From contig VXOF01000039.1 of NCBI GenBank assembly GCA_009840285.1, positions 1 to 58,980 of the forward strand: DNA of 58,980 nucleotides, read 5' to 3'. Each line of letters starts with the position of its first letter. Position 1 is the first letter of the stretch. The DNA comes from Nitrospira sp. SB0662_bin_26. GTDB lineage: Bacteria; Nitrospirota; Nitrospiria; Nitrospirales; UBA8639. Positions 8,424-17,117 of this stretch are shown one piece after another. The translations under genes and the position numbers were made by a program. Under the pieces are notes generated by a model. It worked only from the letters and a program-made list of their open reading frames with translations. It was not told the origin of the DNA and made no database searches.

Positions 8424-9008
8424 ATGGATAACTCAAGGCTGCGCGTCAAAGCCTCTGATTATGAGCTTGAGGCCGAAGGCTCACGGGATTTCGTGCGTGA
8501 GCAATATGAGGCGTTCAAGCGCCTCCTTGGTGGCGTACCTGGAAAATCGGCTGTGCCCGAATCAAGGGACCCCATTGAGCGTTCGCCATCACCTCAGGCC
8601 GCGGCCTCTCCCCTGCCCCGCGAGAAGACAGTTGCCCCAGCAAAGTCCGAGACCAAATCATTCCAGAAATTGTTGGTTTGGGATGACCGGACCCAACAGG
8701 TGAAGATCATGGTCCTCCCGGAGGGTCCGACGAAAGTGGCCGATACGGTCCTGTTGCTCTTGTTGGGTTATCGCGAACTTCGAGGGGCAAGTCAGGTTTC
8801 CGCATTGGATCTGAACCAGAGACTCAGATCCGCAGGTTTTGACGACCTCCGCCTGGACAGGGAAATGGCACCTTATCTGAAGGCCCGGCTGCTCCTGCGT
8901 TCCGGAGTCGGAAAAGGCAGCCGGTATCGACTAACCACCCGCGGCGTCAAGCAAGCCAACGAGCTGGTTCAAACCCTGGCTAGGCTTATTCCCGATCCCC
9001 TCCCCTGA
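8424..9008 (+). CDS. Unknown 194-aa protein with winged-helix-like C-terminus
   Basis: Not recognised as a named family. Residues 1-35 (LRVKASDYELEAEGSRDFVR) resemble short N-terminal modules of accessory-region proteins with an EGS-x-FV pattern. Residues 45-75 are a proline/serine-rich linker. The C-terminal ~90 residues (VADTVLLLLLGYRELRG..., then SRYRLTTRGVKQANELV) read like a winged helix, with the final strand-turn-strand typical of the wing. A DNA-binding or oligomerising role is possible. It has only a weak Shine-Dalgarno (AAGGG). It lies between tRNA-Phe and the convergent TrlF-like gene, in an accessory region. Confidence 0.5.
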   Translation: MDNSRLRVKASDYELEAEGSRDFVREQYEAFKRLLGGVPGKSAVPESRDPIERSPSPQAAASPLPREKTVAPAKSETKSFQKLLVWDDRTQQVKIMVLPEGPTKVADTVLLLLLGYRELRGASQVSALDLNQRLRSAGFDDLRLDREMAPYLKARLLLRSGVGKGSRYRLTTRGVKQANELVQTLARLIPDPLP

Positions 9009-9170
9009 TTTGCCTGGTGGTGATTTTCAATACGGTCTCCAACACCTGACGCATGTACAGAAGTGTCAAAAATAGGGGTGCTGCCAAGACGGCTGGCTTT
9101 TCCTTAATTGTAGCGGCCGTGTCTTATGCGGCTAGGAGAGGGCGGGAATTTGCGACTTCAAACGTAGTGG

Positions 9171-12017
9171 TTACGATTTAAAATTATATTTCTGTTCGCG
9201 CTTCCGAAAAGCCTCCTTCCCGCCTTCTAAAACTTCGTAAACGTGCTGGCGTATCCCTTTTCTATACAAGATGGCTTTTGATTGCGTTCCCGATGATTCA
9301 AAGGTGTTTTCTAGTGCTCCAGCAACATATTCAAATTTAAATTTTCTATTATCTCTTCCCTTTTCCTGCCCATCCTGATTTGCCACAATAACTTGTTCAG
9401 CATCTGCACCAACCACTAAATTGGGATTGTGTGTTACTATGATAATCTGTCTTTGATTTTTCTTACTTTTTATGAATGAAACGAGGTCATCATAAACCGA
9501 TCTGTTGTCTAAATCATCTTCTGGTTGATCCAAAAGTATAGGCCATTCTTCATTACTCAAATCAATAAGGAGACGTAAAAGCACAAGCCCTTTCTTACCA
9601 GGAGACATCTTGTCTAGGGGATCCCTTTTGTAGGAAATTTTGAAATCCAGATCAAAATAATCCTCTAGAATCTTTGCAACAGCATCTCTTGCTGGCCGGC
9701 CCTTAACAGTTTTGATTTTGCCATCAACGACGTCGGCAAAAAGCTTGTCAATAAAGTCCAGATGAATATCCACACTGAATTGATATTTATACTCGTCTTT
9801 CCACCCCACAGTGGTCCTGTTGCGTTTTATATCCTGTTTATTCAAAAACTGATTTATGACTTCCCCATTAAATTTTTCTTCGTTAAATCCAACCGAAACC
9901 CTTAAAGATATATCGTCAAACTTGTTTTCGTATTCCTTCAGTTCATTTCTAGCTGTATCGTAACCACTAAAGATTTCCTTATACGTTTCAAAAAGAATTG
10001 TTTTTTCAGCATTATAACGCTCCTTCTTCGCTTCAAGATTTATCTTTTCATGAGTAATTCTGTCTAGTTTCCTCTGCTCTTCCTCAATGGCAGTGTTCTT
10101 GTTTCTGAGTTCGCTTTGTAATTGGACTTTTTCCATAAACGGAGCAAGATTATTCTGAATCTCGTGTAATTTTTCTTGGTTGACTCTTTTTTTCATATCA
10201 ACAAAAGCAACCACCCGATCAATAGATGCTAGAATATCCGATTTTACCTGACCCAGCATGCCAAGCTCGTTCATGAATCGAGCCCTGACTTCCTGATCGC
10301 CCAAAGAGCGAGCTTCTTCATCACGTATTTTTTCAACACTTTCCAATTGCAAGGATACATTTCGTCTAAAACTATCTAGGGTTTTTCTGTCTTCGGCCAC
10401 ACTTGTGATATTTTTCCTTGTGTGGCTGGCCTCTCCCATTAGTCCTTCGTAAGCTGTTATCTCTTGTTGGGAAAGTCCAGACCTACTTTTTATTCCATCT
10501 GCTTCTGCTCGTAATTGAGCAGTGTACTTAGTGATGCCTTCTTGCTCTCCAAGCTGTCTGATCCTTTCTTCTACTTCCTCAATCTCCTGTTTGATCTGAT
10601 ATAAGTTTGTGACATGGGTCGGTATCAGCCTCGCCAATTCTCTGATCCTCGCAAGTTTATTTTCATAATTTTCTCGGACGATTTCATCTTGCAACAAAAC
10701 CTCTCGAATAAATTTATTTAACGTCTCTCGGCTCTCCAATTTGTTCTCAGACAGATTGTTAAGATAGTTTTGAGGTATGTACAATATTTTCCGTCGACTT
10801 GCGTCATTGTTCCCCTCAATGCTTCTAAGGTATGTACGCGCACCATCTGTCCAAGTCACTTCAAAATTGAAATCTAATGACTCATCAAAATTGTATTGTG
10901 CGGTGGTAGAAGAACTAGCAAGTCTTTCTTCTACGTCCCGTCTATCAATGGTTTTTGCCATGTAGTGCAACAGCAACGATTTTCCCGTTGATTTTCCACC
11001 GACTATGGCTGCCAAATTGTGATTCACTTCAATAGTGTCTGAAAGGAAATTATCCTCGCCGGTGTTATCAATAAATCGCACTTTATCAATGAGATAATAG
11101 GATTTTTTCGATTCCGGCTTTTCATACCCAAAGGCAACCCTGTCAGTTGGTTCGAAAATAATTTGCTTCAAACCTTCAAAAGTCGTATCCGCCTTTATCC
11201 AGCTAAAGCCATATCGGGCAGGATCCCTAACTTCTTTGTCCTCAAGTGTATATTTTTGACCAAGTTTATTTTGCAAATCATCAAAAGAGTGGCAATCAGA
11301 CGTAGAAATTACAGGCTTAGCCGTGGCTCTTCTATTTTTGTTTTCGTATCGGCTTTCATTCAAATAGTATTCTCTATTTCCCGGGTGTCCAAAAAATAGA
11401 TCACAGAAGTCATCAAAAAAATCAGACAACTCTCGTTTGATACAGACGTTAGAGTTAGCTCTATTGCTTCCCATGCCGCTTGCTACGCCCGCAATTAAAA
11501 ATGGACGCTCAGTTCCGAATGACTCCTTTAGTGTTTGCTCCAAGGCCTCTTTTGCAACGCTTACCGTGGCATAGCCGCCACAAGCCATAATATCTTCATC
11601 TGTACAATAAGCCACCCTATGATTAGTCTTTTTGTTCTTTAGTGGGAGGTGGGCGAGAAATGTTTTAATATCGTTGACGTCCCGCTCACTATCAAAAATG
11701 AGATGGCATTGAAGTTGATCTGAATCTAGATTCACGCTTATGTCCAGCCGAAGCTCAATGCAAGGGAAAAATCGTTTGCCATTTAATGCAGGAATGCTCT
11801 TTGCTTTGTGCTGAAATGTTTCATATCCCGCAACAGAAAAATAGTCTGTTACGCCAAAAACTGCGACATCCGAATCTATTATGTGTTCAAGAAATTGATT
11901 CCAAACATCGCCGCCATGTACGAGCGAATATTGATCGGCGTGTTTCGCGCCAGGAACATGGATTTGCAAATCCCATTTCCGCCAAGAGGACCCTTTTGTT
12001 ATACAATTTTCATTCAT
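9171..12017 (-). CDS. TrlF-type PHP domain / SMC-like ATPase
   Basis: A 948-aa protein with an N-terminal PHP phosphoesterase-like domain (WDLQIHVPG with Asp16 and His20, GVTDYFS at 55-61, STSDCHS at 238-244) joined to an ABC/SMC-type ATPase. Walker A GGKSTGKS is at 340-347, then a long coiled coil (about 430-700), then Walker B with LLDQPEDDLDNR (828-839) and an H-loop THNPN (862-866). This matches proteins annotated as TrlF family AAA-like ATPases, which occur in variable, restriction-modification-rich loci; a nucleic-acid-targeting defence role is likely but inferred. The gene is visibly richer in A and T than the chromosome around it, consistent with horizontal transfer. It stands alone, convergent with the 8424 gene. 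A GGAG lies 10 bases before the ATG. Confidence 0.75.
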   Translation of the reverse strand: MNENCITKGSSWRKWDLQIHVPGAKHADQYSLVHGGDVWNQFLEHIIDSDVAVFGVTDYFSVAGYETFQHKAKSIPALNGKRFFPCIELRLDISVNLDSDQLQCHLIFDSERDVNDIKTFLAHLPLKNKKTNHRVAYCTDEDIMACGGYATVSVAKEALEQTLKESFGTERPFLIAGVASGMGSNRANSNVCIKRELSDFFDDFCDLFFGHPGNREYYLNESRYENKNRRATAKPVISTSDCHSFDDLQNKLGQKYTLEDKEVRDPARYGFSWIKADTTFEGLKQIIFEPTDRVAFGYEKPESKKSYYLIDKVRFIDNTGEDNFLSDTIEVNHNLAAIVGGKSTGKSLLLHYMAKTIDRRDVEERLASSSTTAQYNFDESLDFNFEVTWTDGARTYLRSIEGNNDASRRKILYIPQNYLNNLSENKLESRETLNKFIREVLLQDEIVRENYENKLARIRELARLIPTHVTNLYQIKQEIEEVEERIRQLGEQEGITKYTAQLRAEADGIKSRSGLSQQEITAYEGLMGEASHTRKNITSVAEDRKTLDSFRRNVSLQLESVEKIRDEEARSLGDQEVRARFMNELGMLGQVKSDILASIDRVVAFVDMKKRVNQEKLHEIQNNLAPFMEKVQLQSELRNKNTAIEEEQRKLDRITHEKINLEAKKERYNAEKTILFETYKEIFSGYDTARNELKEYENKFDDISLRVSVGFNEEKFNGEVINQFLNKQDIKRNRTTVGWKDEYKYQFSVDIHLDFIDKLFADVVDGKIKTVKGRPARDAVAKILEDYFDLDFKISYKRDPLDKMSPGKKGLVLLRLLIDLSNEEWPILLDQPEDDLDNRSVYDDLVSFIKSKKNQRQIIIVTHNPNLVVGADAEQVIVANQDGQEKGRDNRKFKFEYVAGALENTFESSGTQSKAILYRKGIRQHVYEVLEGGKEAFRKREQKYNFKS

Positions 12018-12327
12018 ACTAACTTTGCTCCAAGAAATTTACCGCTGTTGTAATGAATTATATCGTCTGGGATATAAGCGAGCCAAGCTTCCCTTGACTG
12101 TCTTACCAATTGTGATCTAGGGCAAGCATGAGGGATTGGGGGCATTATATCCGCAGTGGTGGCGATGGGGCAGTGCGCTATTTAAAGCGGTCATGCAACG
12201 CGGCAGGGCAGGGACGGCTTAGGCTACAGAACTCGCTTGACTCAGACAGCCCTCTCTCCCACGTAGGCTTCGTGACTGGGGCACCGCCACGTGCGAAGGG
12301 ACCAAAGGAGGGTGGTGCTGACTTGTC
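12018..12327. other. 310-bp non-coding stretch, probably degenerate
   Basis: Between the TrlF-like gene and a toxin remnant. Base composition changes from AT-rich to GC-rich near 12130. I see no intact gene, no RNA gene and no member of the repeat families found elsewhere. It may hold deletion debris of a toxin-antitoxin locus. Confidence 0.4.
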
Positions 12328-12375
12328 TTATTCCGTGAAGAGGTCGGGGTGCGAGCCGATACGGAGCAGATGCAC
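12328..12375 (-). pseudogene. 3' remnant of a YafQ/RelE-type toxin gene
   Basis: Just downstream of the RelB-like antitoxin, the minus strand encodes VHLLRIGSHPDLFTE followed by TAA. This matches the C-terminal end of YafQ/RelE-family mRNA interferases, which close with a conserved '(R/T)xGxHxxLF' strand. Only 15 codons remain and no start or toxin body is present, so the toxin has been deleted. The call rests on a short match and on its position, which is exactly where the toxin belongs in a dinJ-yafQ operon. Confidence 0.65.
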
Positions 12376-12383
12376 TCAGGTGC

Positions 12384-12641
12384 TCAGATGCCCAGATCCC
12401 GGAACAGGTTTTCGGCCTTGCCGAAACGCTTGCCTTTGCCTTCGTTTAATTCTTTCATGGCTTTGAGGGTCGTGACGTTCGGCACTTGGACGGCGAATGG
12501 TAGCCGCTTTTCGTTTGCCACGCGCACCAACAACAGGCGAATGGCATCGGAGACTGATAGGCCCATGGATTGAAGCACTTTCGTAGCTTGTATTTTGGTC
12601 TTGCTCGCGATTCGAGCGCGCACCACCGTATCGGCATTCAT
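12384..12641 (-). CDS. RelB/DinJ-family antitoxin (orphan)
   Basis: An 85-aa protein from the ATG at 12641, chosen because GGAGGA stands 7 bases upstream; a longer in-frame start exists at 12680. It begins MNADTVVRARIASKTKIQA and continues GLSVSDAIRLLLVRVANEKR, the ribbon-helix-helix pattern of DinJ/RelB antitoxins, with a C-terminal tail that would wrap the toxin. Such proteins neutralise YafQ/RelE interferases and repress their own operon. No complete toxin follows; only a 3' remnant lies 8 bp downstream. It may now act as an anti-toxin against related toxins or be decaying. Confidence 0.8.
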   Translation of the reverse strand: MNADTVVRARIASKTKIQATKVLQSMGLSVSDAIRLLLVRVANEKRLPFAVQVPNVTTLKAMKELNEGKGKRFGKAENLFRDLGI

Positions 12642-12774
12642 CTTGATGTCCTCCAGTATGTAGCTTAAATGTAGCCACACATCCTTACCATGTCAAGAGA
12701 ATTTCCCGTGAGATGCTGGATTCCCTATCCCCTTCGCTGATGCTCTGCCCATAGCTGGAAAAGGCGGAGAAAAC

Positions 12775-12822
12775 TCAAAGACTCTGGATCCTCGATTACA
12801 AATGTCGAGGACGACAGAAGGA
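12775..12822. repeat. Dispersed palindromic repeat, family A
   Basis: CAAAGACTCTGGATCCTCGA, then TTACAAATGTCGAGGACGACAG: the reverse orientation of the 6471-6510 copy. The TCGA-containing arms can pair. It lies just after the purQ stop and could act as a transcript end or mRNA-stabilising hairpin. Confidence 0.8.
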
Positions 12823-12836
12823 AAAAGGAAGCGGGG

Positions 12837-13556
12837 CTAGGATGTCGTCTGTTGGTTGTCTTGACCGGACATGACCGCGTCGATCATGGAGCGGAAGAGC
12901 AAGAGGCCGTCGTCGTTGCCCAATACGGTTTCGGCACAGCGTTCGGGGTGCGGCATCAGGCCCAAGACGTTGCCGGCGGCGTTGCGAATGCCCGCGATGT
13001 TATCAAGGGAACCGTTGGGGTTGGATTGTTCAGTCGCGGTGCCGTCCGCTTGGCAATACCGGAACACGATCTGAGCGTTGGCCTGGAGTGCGGCCAGGGT
13101 CACCGGGTCGGTATGGTAGTTGCCCTCGGCGTGGGCTATCGGGAGGCGCAGCACGCGTCCGGATTCATAGTGCCGGGTAAACGGGGTCTCGGCATTCTCC
13201 ACTCTCACGCAAACGTCGTCGCAAATAAAAGAAAGACCGATGTTCGGCAGCATGGCTCCGGGCAGTAACCCGGCCTCGAGCAGGATCTGAAACCCGTTGC
13301 AGATGCCCAGGACCAACCCGCCGGTCCGAGCGAATTCTTTGACCGCGTGCATAATGGGCGACAGTTGCGCAATGGCGCCGGTGCGCAGGTAGTCCCCGTA
13401 CGAGAAGCCTCCGGGCAGGATGACGGCATCCAGTTCACCCAGGGACGTAGCACCGTGCCAGATGAGGCGCACGTCCTGCTCCAGTACATCCGACAGGGCG
13501 TGCGCGCAATCGCGATCGCAATTGGAACCGGGAAAGACGATGACGCCCCATTTCAT
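12837..13556 (-). CDS. purQ: Phosphoribosylformylglycinamidine synthase, glutaminase subunit
   Basis: The glutaminase component of the PurLQS complex, which converts FGAR to FGAM in purine synthesis. The class I amidotransferase triad is visible: Cys86 in GICNGFQ, and His-x-Glu in [11 protein letters not shown] near residue 200. FPGSNCDRD at the N-terminus and [12 protein letters not shown] (47-58) are PurQ signatures. Length 239 aa is normal for the short form. Its ATG overlaps the purS stop by 4 bp. The purL partner is not adjacent; downstream lie a repeat and an antitoxin. Confidence 0.97.
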   Translation of the reverse strand: MKWGVIVFPGSNCDRDCAHALSDVLEQDVRLIWHGATSLGELDAVILPGGFSYGDYLRTGAIAQLSPIMHAVKEFARTGGLVLGICNGFQILLEAGLLPGAMLPNIGLSFICDDVCVRVENAETPFTRHYESGRVLRLPIAHAEGNYHTDPVTLAALQANAQIVFRYCQADGTATEQSNPNGSLDNIAGIRNAAGNVLGLMPHPERCAETVLGNDDGLLLFRSMIDAVMSGQDNQQTTS

Positions 13557-13819
13557 GCGGAGGGCCGTGAGGGTTGGGGTTCCAACTCGTATCGATATTC
13601 TTCGATGACCGTGTTGGCGAGCAGGGTTTCACACATGGCTTTGAGTTGCGCTTCCGCCTGAGCCGGATCGTCCTGGTCCAATTCGATTTCCAGAAACTTT
13701 CCCACCCGGACGTCGGTTACGCCGGCAAACCCCAAGGTCTCCAACGATTGCCTGATGGTGCGTCCCTGGGGATCCAAAATGCCGGATTTCAAAGTGACGT
13801 GAATTCTTGCCCTGATCAT
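13553..13819 (-). CDS. purS: Phosphoribosylformylglycinamidine synthase subunit PurS
   Basis: A small (88-aa) bridging subunit of the FGAM synthase complex that joins PurQ to the short-form PurL. The sequence shows the family pattern: [19 protein letters not shown], then [19 protein letters not shown]. It overlaps purB upstream and purQ downstream by 4 bp each, so the three genes are translationally coupled. Its presence implies a separate small PurL elsewhere in the genome. Confidence 0.95.
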   Translation of the reverse strand: MIRARIHVTLKSGILDPQGRTIRQSLETLGFAGVTDVRVGKFLEIELDQDDPAQAEAQLKAMCETLLANTVIEEYRYELEPQPSRPSA

Positions 13820-15162
13820 GAGCGCTTCCGGCTTTTCCGTGCACGCTTCGTTTTCGCGGGGACGGCTCTTGCCCCAAAAACCCGGCGATACACTTCATCG
13901 AGATGCCGAACGTACCATTCAGGATCGAAGCAGGATTTGATTTCGGATTTTGTCAATTTTTTTGCAATTAACGGATCTTCAGACACCAGATCGTGAAAAG
14001 AGGCCAAACCTTCCCAGGCTTCCATGGCGTTGCGTTGAACCGCTTCATAAGCAACTTTGCGATCGACACCCCGGTCCACCAAAGCCAACAATACGCGTTG
14101 TGAATACACCAACCCGCCCGTCCGGTTTAAATTTTCCAACATCCGTTCCGGATACACCATCAGGTTCTTGAGAAGTTGGGTAAGACGCACGAGCATATAA
14201 TCAATCAAAATTGTGCTATCCGGGATAATAATGCGCTCGACTGAGGAATGGCTGATGTCACGTTCGTGCCACAGCGCCACGTTTTCCAACGCGGCCAGAC
14301 TATTGGCTCGAATGACCCGGGCCAGACCGCAAAGATTTTCGGACCCCACCGGATTCCGTTTATGCGGCATGGCGGAGGACCCTTTTTGCCCGGCACTGAA
14401 ATATTCCTCGGCTTCCAGAACTTCGGTTCGTTGGAGATGGCGAATTTCCGTCGCCACTTTTTCAATGCTGGCAGCGACAAGAGCCAGGGCGCCCACAAAC
14501 GCGGCATGCCGATCCCGTTGCACGACCTGGTTGGAAACCGGAGCCGGTTTCAACCCCAGCTTCGCACAGGTGATTCTTTCGATGCGCGGGGGCAGGTGGG
14601 CGAACGTGCCCATGGCCCCGGATAGCTTTCCGACGGCAATATTCTCTCCTGCCGCGATCAGTCGCTTGCGTTGCCTGCTGAACTCCTCGTACCAGATGGC
14701 AAATTTGAAGCCCAGGGAAATGGGTTCGCCGTGAATGCCGTGAGACCGTCCAACCATCATCGTCTTCCGGTACGCGAAGGCCTGATCCTGCAACACCTTC
14801 AACAAGGCGTCCAAATCCTCCAGGATGATACCCATCGCCTCGACCAATTGGATCGCCAACCCGGTATCGAGCACATCGGAGGACGTCAGGCCTACGTGCA
14901 AATGACGGGCCGGCGATCCGGCCTGTTCGGCAACGGATTCCAAAAACGCAATAATGTCATGTTTGGTGACCCGTTCGATTTCGTCGATCCGGCCGGGATC
15001 CAGGGTCACTTTTCGTTTGACCCGTCGGGCCATGCCCCGCGGAACCTCACCGGTTTCTTCACGCGCTTCACACGCGGCCAGCTCAACCTGCAGCCAGGTC
15101 TCATACTTCCGCTTCGATGTCCAAACGGCCCCCATCCGGGGCAAGGTGTAGCGTTCAATCAT
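13816..15162 (-). CDS. purB: Adenylosuccinate lyase
   Basis: Splits fumarate from SAICAR and from adenylosuccinate in purine synthesis. Of 448 aa, the fumarase/lyase superfamily signature GSSAMPHKRNP is at 261-271, with TSSDV at 93-97 and the catalytic-loop His141 in RSHG. The C-terminus is a basic tail ([12 protein letters not shown]). It is the first gene of a purB-purS-purQ operon with 4-bp overlaps. Confidence 0.97.
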   Translation of the reverse strand: MIERYTLPRMGAVWTSKRKYETWLQVELAACEAREETGEVPRGMARRVKRKVTLDPGRIDEIERVTKHDIIAFLESVAEQAGSPARHLHVGLTSSDVLDTGLAIQLVEAMGIILEDLDALLKVLQDQAFAYRKTMMVGRSHGIHGEPISLGFKFAIWYEEFSRQRKRLIAAGENIAVGKLSGAMGTFAHLPPRIERITCAKLGLKPAPVSNQVVQRDRHAAFVGALALVAASIEKVATEIRHLQRTEVLEAEEYFSAGQKGSSAMPHKRNPVGSENLCGLARVIRANSLAALENVALWHERDISHSSVERIIIPDSTILIDYMLVRLTQLLKNLMVYPERMLENLNRTGGLVYSQRVLLALVDRGVDRKVAYEAVQRNAMEAWEGLASFHDLVSEDPLIAKKLTKSEIKSCFDPEWYVRHLDEVYRRVFGARAVPAKTKRARKSRKRS

Positions 15163-15217
15163 CGGGGCTCCTCGGTAAAGCTTTCTTCAACCAATACGTC
15201 TTCGAACGTTGTAAATT

Positions 15218-15565
15218 CTATTCTTGCGGAGTGTAGAGACATGCATCCAGGATGCTCAGCACCTCGTCAAGTACGAGCCCGGGGGCTTTTTCAATAAATT
15301 TCACCCGTCGCCTTGCACTGTCAACGGACTTGAGTTGCTCGACCATGATGTACCCCGTCAGGGACGACTCTTCGGGGACGGCCACGTGAAAGGGAATCTT
15401 CCTGGACACCTTGGTGATGGGGCACACCATGGCAAGCCCCGTATGGCGGTTGAATAGCGTGTTACTGACGACCAGGGCAGGACGACGCCCTTTTTGTTCG
15501 TGTCCGGCCTGCGGGTCGAAGGTCAGGATCACGAAATCCCCTTTTTTCGGAACATATGTGGGCAC
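15218..15565 (-). CDS. mazF: MazF/PemK-type endoribonuclease toxin
   Basis: A 115-aa toxin of the MazF family, a sequence-specific mRNA interferase. MPTYVPKKGDFVILTFDPQA and GRRPALVVSNTLFN are the conserved N-terminal barrel strands; VCPITKVSRKIPFHV and the GYIMVEQLKSVD strand follow, as in characterised MazF proteins. The start is GTG, directly abutting the mazE stop (TAG then GTG), so translation is coupled. It forms a complete module with the upstream antitoxin. Confidence 0.92.
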   Translation of the reverse strand: MPTYVPKKGDFVILTFDPQAGHEQKGRRPALVVSNTLFNRHTGLAMVCPITKVSRKIPFHVAVPEESSLTGYIMVEQLKSVDSARRRVKFIEKAPGLVLDEVLSILDACLYTPQE

Positions 15566-15814
15566 CTACCACACCTCTTTCCCCACGGGAGGCCCCCAGT
15601 CCTGTTCTTCAGGCTGATACGTTTTCGGCATTTTGGCGACCAACGTTTTCAGATCATATCTCCCCCGCACTTTGGCCACGGGTTCAACAATAATCCGTCC
15701 CTTCCGGATACAGACGTTCACTTCATCCCCCACGCTAATCCGGGCTTCGTCCAAAAGCGTCTTCGTGAACCGAAGCCCCTGACTGTTTCCCCATTTCTGA
15801 ACCTTGGTCACCAT
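15566..15814 (-). CDS. mazE: MazE/PemI-type antitoxin (AbrB fold)
   Basis: An 82-aa antitoxin from the ATG at 15814, selected because GGGGAGG stands 6 bases upstream; an in-frame GTG at 15829 is less likely. VTKVQKWGNSQGLRFTKTLL is the signature of the SpoVT/AbrB-like swapped-hairpin DNA-binding domain. The C-terminal half is acidic and tryptophan-containing (EEQDWGPPVG), as expected for the toxin-blocking tail. It precedes mazF with zero spacing, and the pair normally autoregulates. Confidence 0.92.
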   Translation of the reverse strand: MVTKVQKWGNSQGLRFTKTLLDEARISVGDEVNVCIRKGRIIVEPVAKVRGRYDLKTLVAKMPKTYQPEEQDWGPPVGKEVW

Positions 15815-15884
15815 AACCTGCCTCCCCACATCACTAACTGTATAGCCGAAGTATATCCTCAGATACGTCGAATTGCAATGGGTG

Positions 15885-15935
15885 TCCCCCTCACCTTTCC
15901 CTCTTCCGCTAGGGGAGAGGGTTCTGATCGGAGAT
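15885..15935. repeat. Dispersed palindromic repeat, family B
   Basis: CCCCCTCACCTTTCCCTCTT, then GGGGAGAGGGTTCTGATCGG. This 'CTCACCCTAACCCTCTCCC ... GGGGAGAGGG' hairpin recurs near 17120, 20218, 25069, 25990 and 49098. It is extragenic each time. Confidence 0.75.
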
Positions 15936-15968
15936 CTAAGGGTATTTCTTTTGCCTTTGTTTTTTGTC

Positions 15969-16062
15969 TGTCATCCTCGACATCTTTAATCGAGGATCCA
16001 GATTTTTTTCTTCGTCCGTAAAGAGAAAGACACTGGATCCCCGATCACGTCGGGGATGACAG
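15969..16062. repeat. Inverted pair of family A repeats
   Basis: A forward copy (15969-16002, GTCATCCTCGAC...GGATCCAG) and a reverse copy (16029-16062, CACTGGATCCCCGATCACGT then CGGGGATGACAG) face each other across about 27 bp. Together they could form a large stem. They lie just downstream of the nusB stop, where a terminator would be expected. Confidence 0.8.
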
Positions 16063-16106
16063 AAAGGGGAAATGCCGTGGATGATCTTCGGATTGAACGG
16101 ACAACC

Positions 16107-16592
16107 TCAGAAAGCGAGCGCGTCGCGTTTGGGCTCCAGGCGTGAATCGTGTTTGATGAGTTGATCCAGGATGCCGTTGACGAATCGCCGGGTTTCATCG
16201 TCCGCAAAGTTTTTAGCCAATTCCAGGGCTTCATCCACCGTCACTTTTGCCGGCACGTCAGGGACCCAAAGCAACTCATACATCGCTTGTCGCAAAATAT
16301 TACGATCCACCACGGGCATGCGATCGACGGTCCAGTTTCGTGCATAGGCGGCAATCAGATCGTCGAGTTCGACTTGATGGGTCCGGACACCGGTGACCAG
16401 TTCAGACGCAAAGGTTCTGACCGATTCCGACGCATCCCGTTGCGCCCAGAATTGTTCCAGCCAGAATTCGGTAGACCCGTGAAAATCGCATTGAAAGAGA
16501 ATCTGAAGAGCCAATTCACGCGCATCATGCCTCGTATACCCTCGTCGAGGTTCGGAGGAGGGGTCTTCTTCTTGTGTCACGTTCACGGACAT
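16107..16592 (-). CDS. nusB: Transcription antitermination factor NusB
   Basis: A 161-aa all-helical RNA-binding protein that, with NusE, promotes antitermination on rRNA operons. RHDARELALQILFQCDF near the N-terminus and the C-terminal VTVDEALELAKNFADDETRRFVNGIL segment (split by family motifs A-K-x-F) are diagnostic. It follows ribH by 6 bp, the common ribH-nusB arrangement in bacteria. The N-terminal 17 residues are an unconserved acidic extension. Confidence 0.96.
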   Translation of the reverse strand: MSVNVTQEEDPSSEPRRGYTRHDARELALQILFQCDFHGSTEFWLEQFWAQRDASESVRTFASELVTGVRTHQVELDDLIAAYARNWTVDRMPVVDRNILRQAMYELLWVPDVPAKVTVDEALELAKNFADDETRRFVNGILDQLIKHDSRLEPKRDALAF

Positions 16593-16598
16593 GTACGA

Positions 16599-17099
16599 TC
16601 ATATGTGCCGGAAGCCGGTCGGCTTTCGATTGCTGTCGTGCAATTCTTTCATGAGCGTCGCCATCTCAATAGCCGTACACGCGGCTTCCGCGCCCCGGTT
16701 GACGTCACTTGTGCCGGCCCGGGCCAATGCCTCTTCCGCGGTATTCGTGGTCAAGACGCCGAAGATGACGGGAATACCCGTTTCCCATGAGGCCCGGGCA
16801 ATGCCCCGGCTCATTTCCGCACTGATGAAATCAAAATGAGGAGTTTCTCCCTTGATGACTGCGCCCAAACAAATCACGGCGTCGAACTGTTTTGATTGGG
16901 CCAACTGCCTAGCGACCAATGGGATTTCAAACGCCCCGGGGACACGGACGACGTGAATGTCGTCCTCGGGCGCCCCATGCTGTTTCAGGGTTGCGAGCGC
17001 GGCGGCTTCCAAACGCCCGGTGACGAATTCATTGAACTTGCTGACCACGATACCAAATCGCAGGTCCCCGGCATTCAGATTTCCTTCAGTGGAATTCAT
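16599..17099 (-). CDS. ribH: 6,7-dimethyl-8-ribityllumazine synthase
   Basis: Condenses dihydroxybutanone phosphate with the ribitylamino-pyrimidine to lumazine, the penultimate riboflavin step. RFGIVVSKFNEFVTGRL, VPGAFEIPLVA, and GAVIKGETPHFDF with proton-transfer His88 are the standard motifs. At 166 aa its length is typical for 60-mer-forming enzymes. It lies between ribBA and nusB; a 157-bp repeat-containing spacer separates it from ribBA. Confidence 0.97.
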   Translation of the reverse strand: MNSTEGNLNAGDLRFGIVVSKFNEFVTGRLEAAALATLKQHGAPEDDIHVVRVPGAFEIPLVARQLAQSKQFDAVICLGAVIKGETPHFDFISAEMSRGIARASWETGIPVIFGVLTTNTAEEALARAGTSDVNRGAEAACTAIEMATLMKELHDSNRKPTGFRHI

Positions 17100-17117
17100 G
17101 GGAATGTGCAGGCGGGG

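Noticed and set aside
12128-12466. 112-codon plus-strand ORF over the antitoxin end
   Set aside because: It runs antisense through the RelB-like gene and toxin remnant and has no Shine-Dalgarno or family features.
8171-12836. att duplicate of the tRNA-Phe 3' end marking an integrated element
   Set aside because: No second copy of the T-arm and acceptor sequence was seen in this interval, and no integrase is present.
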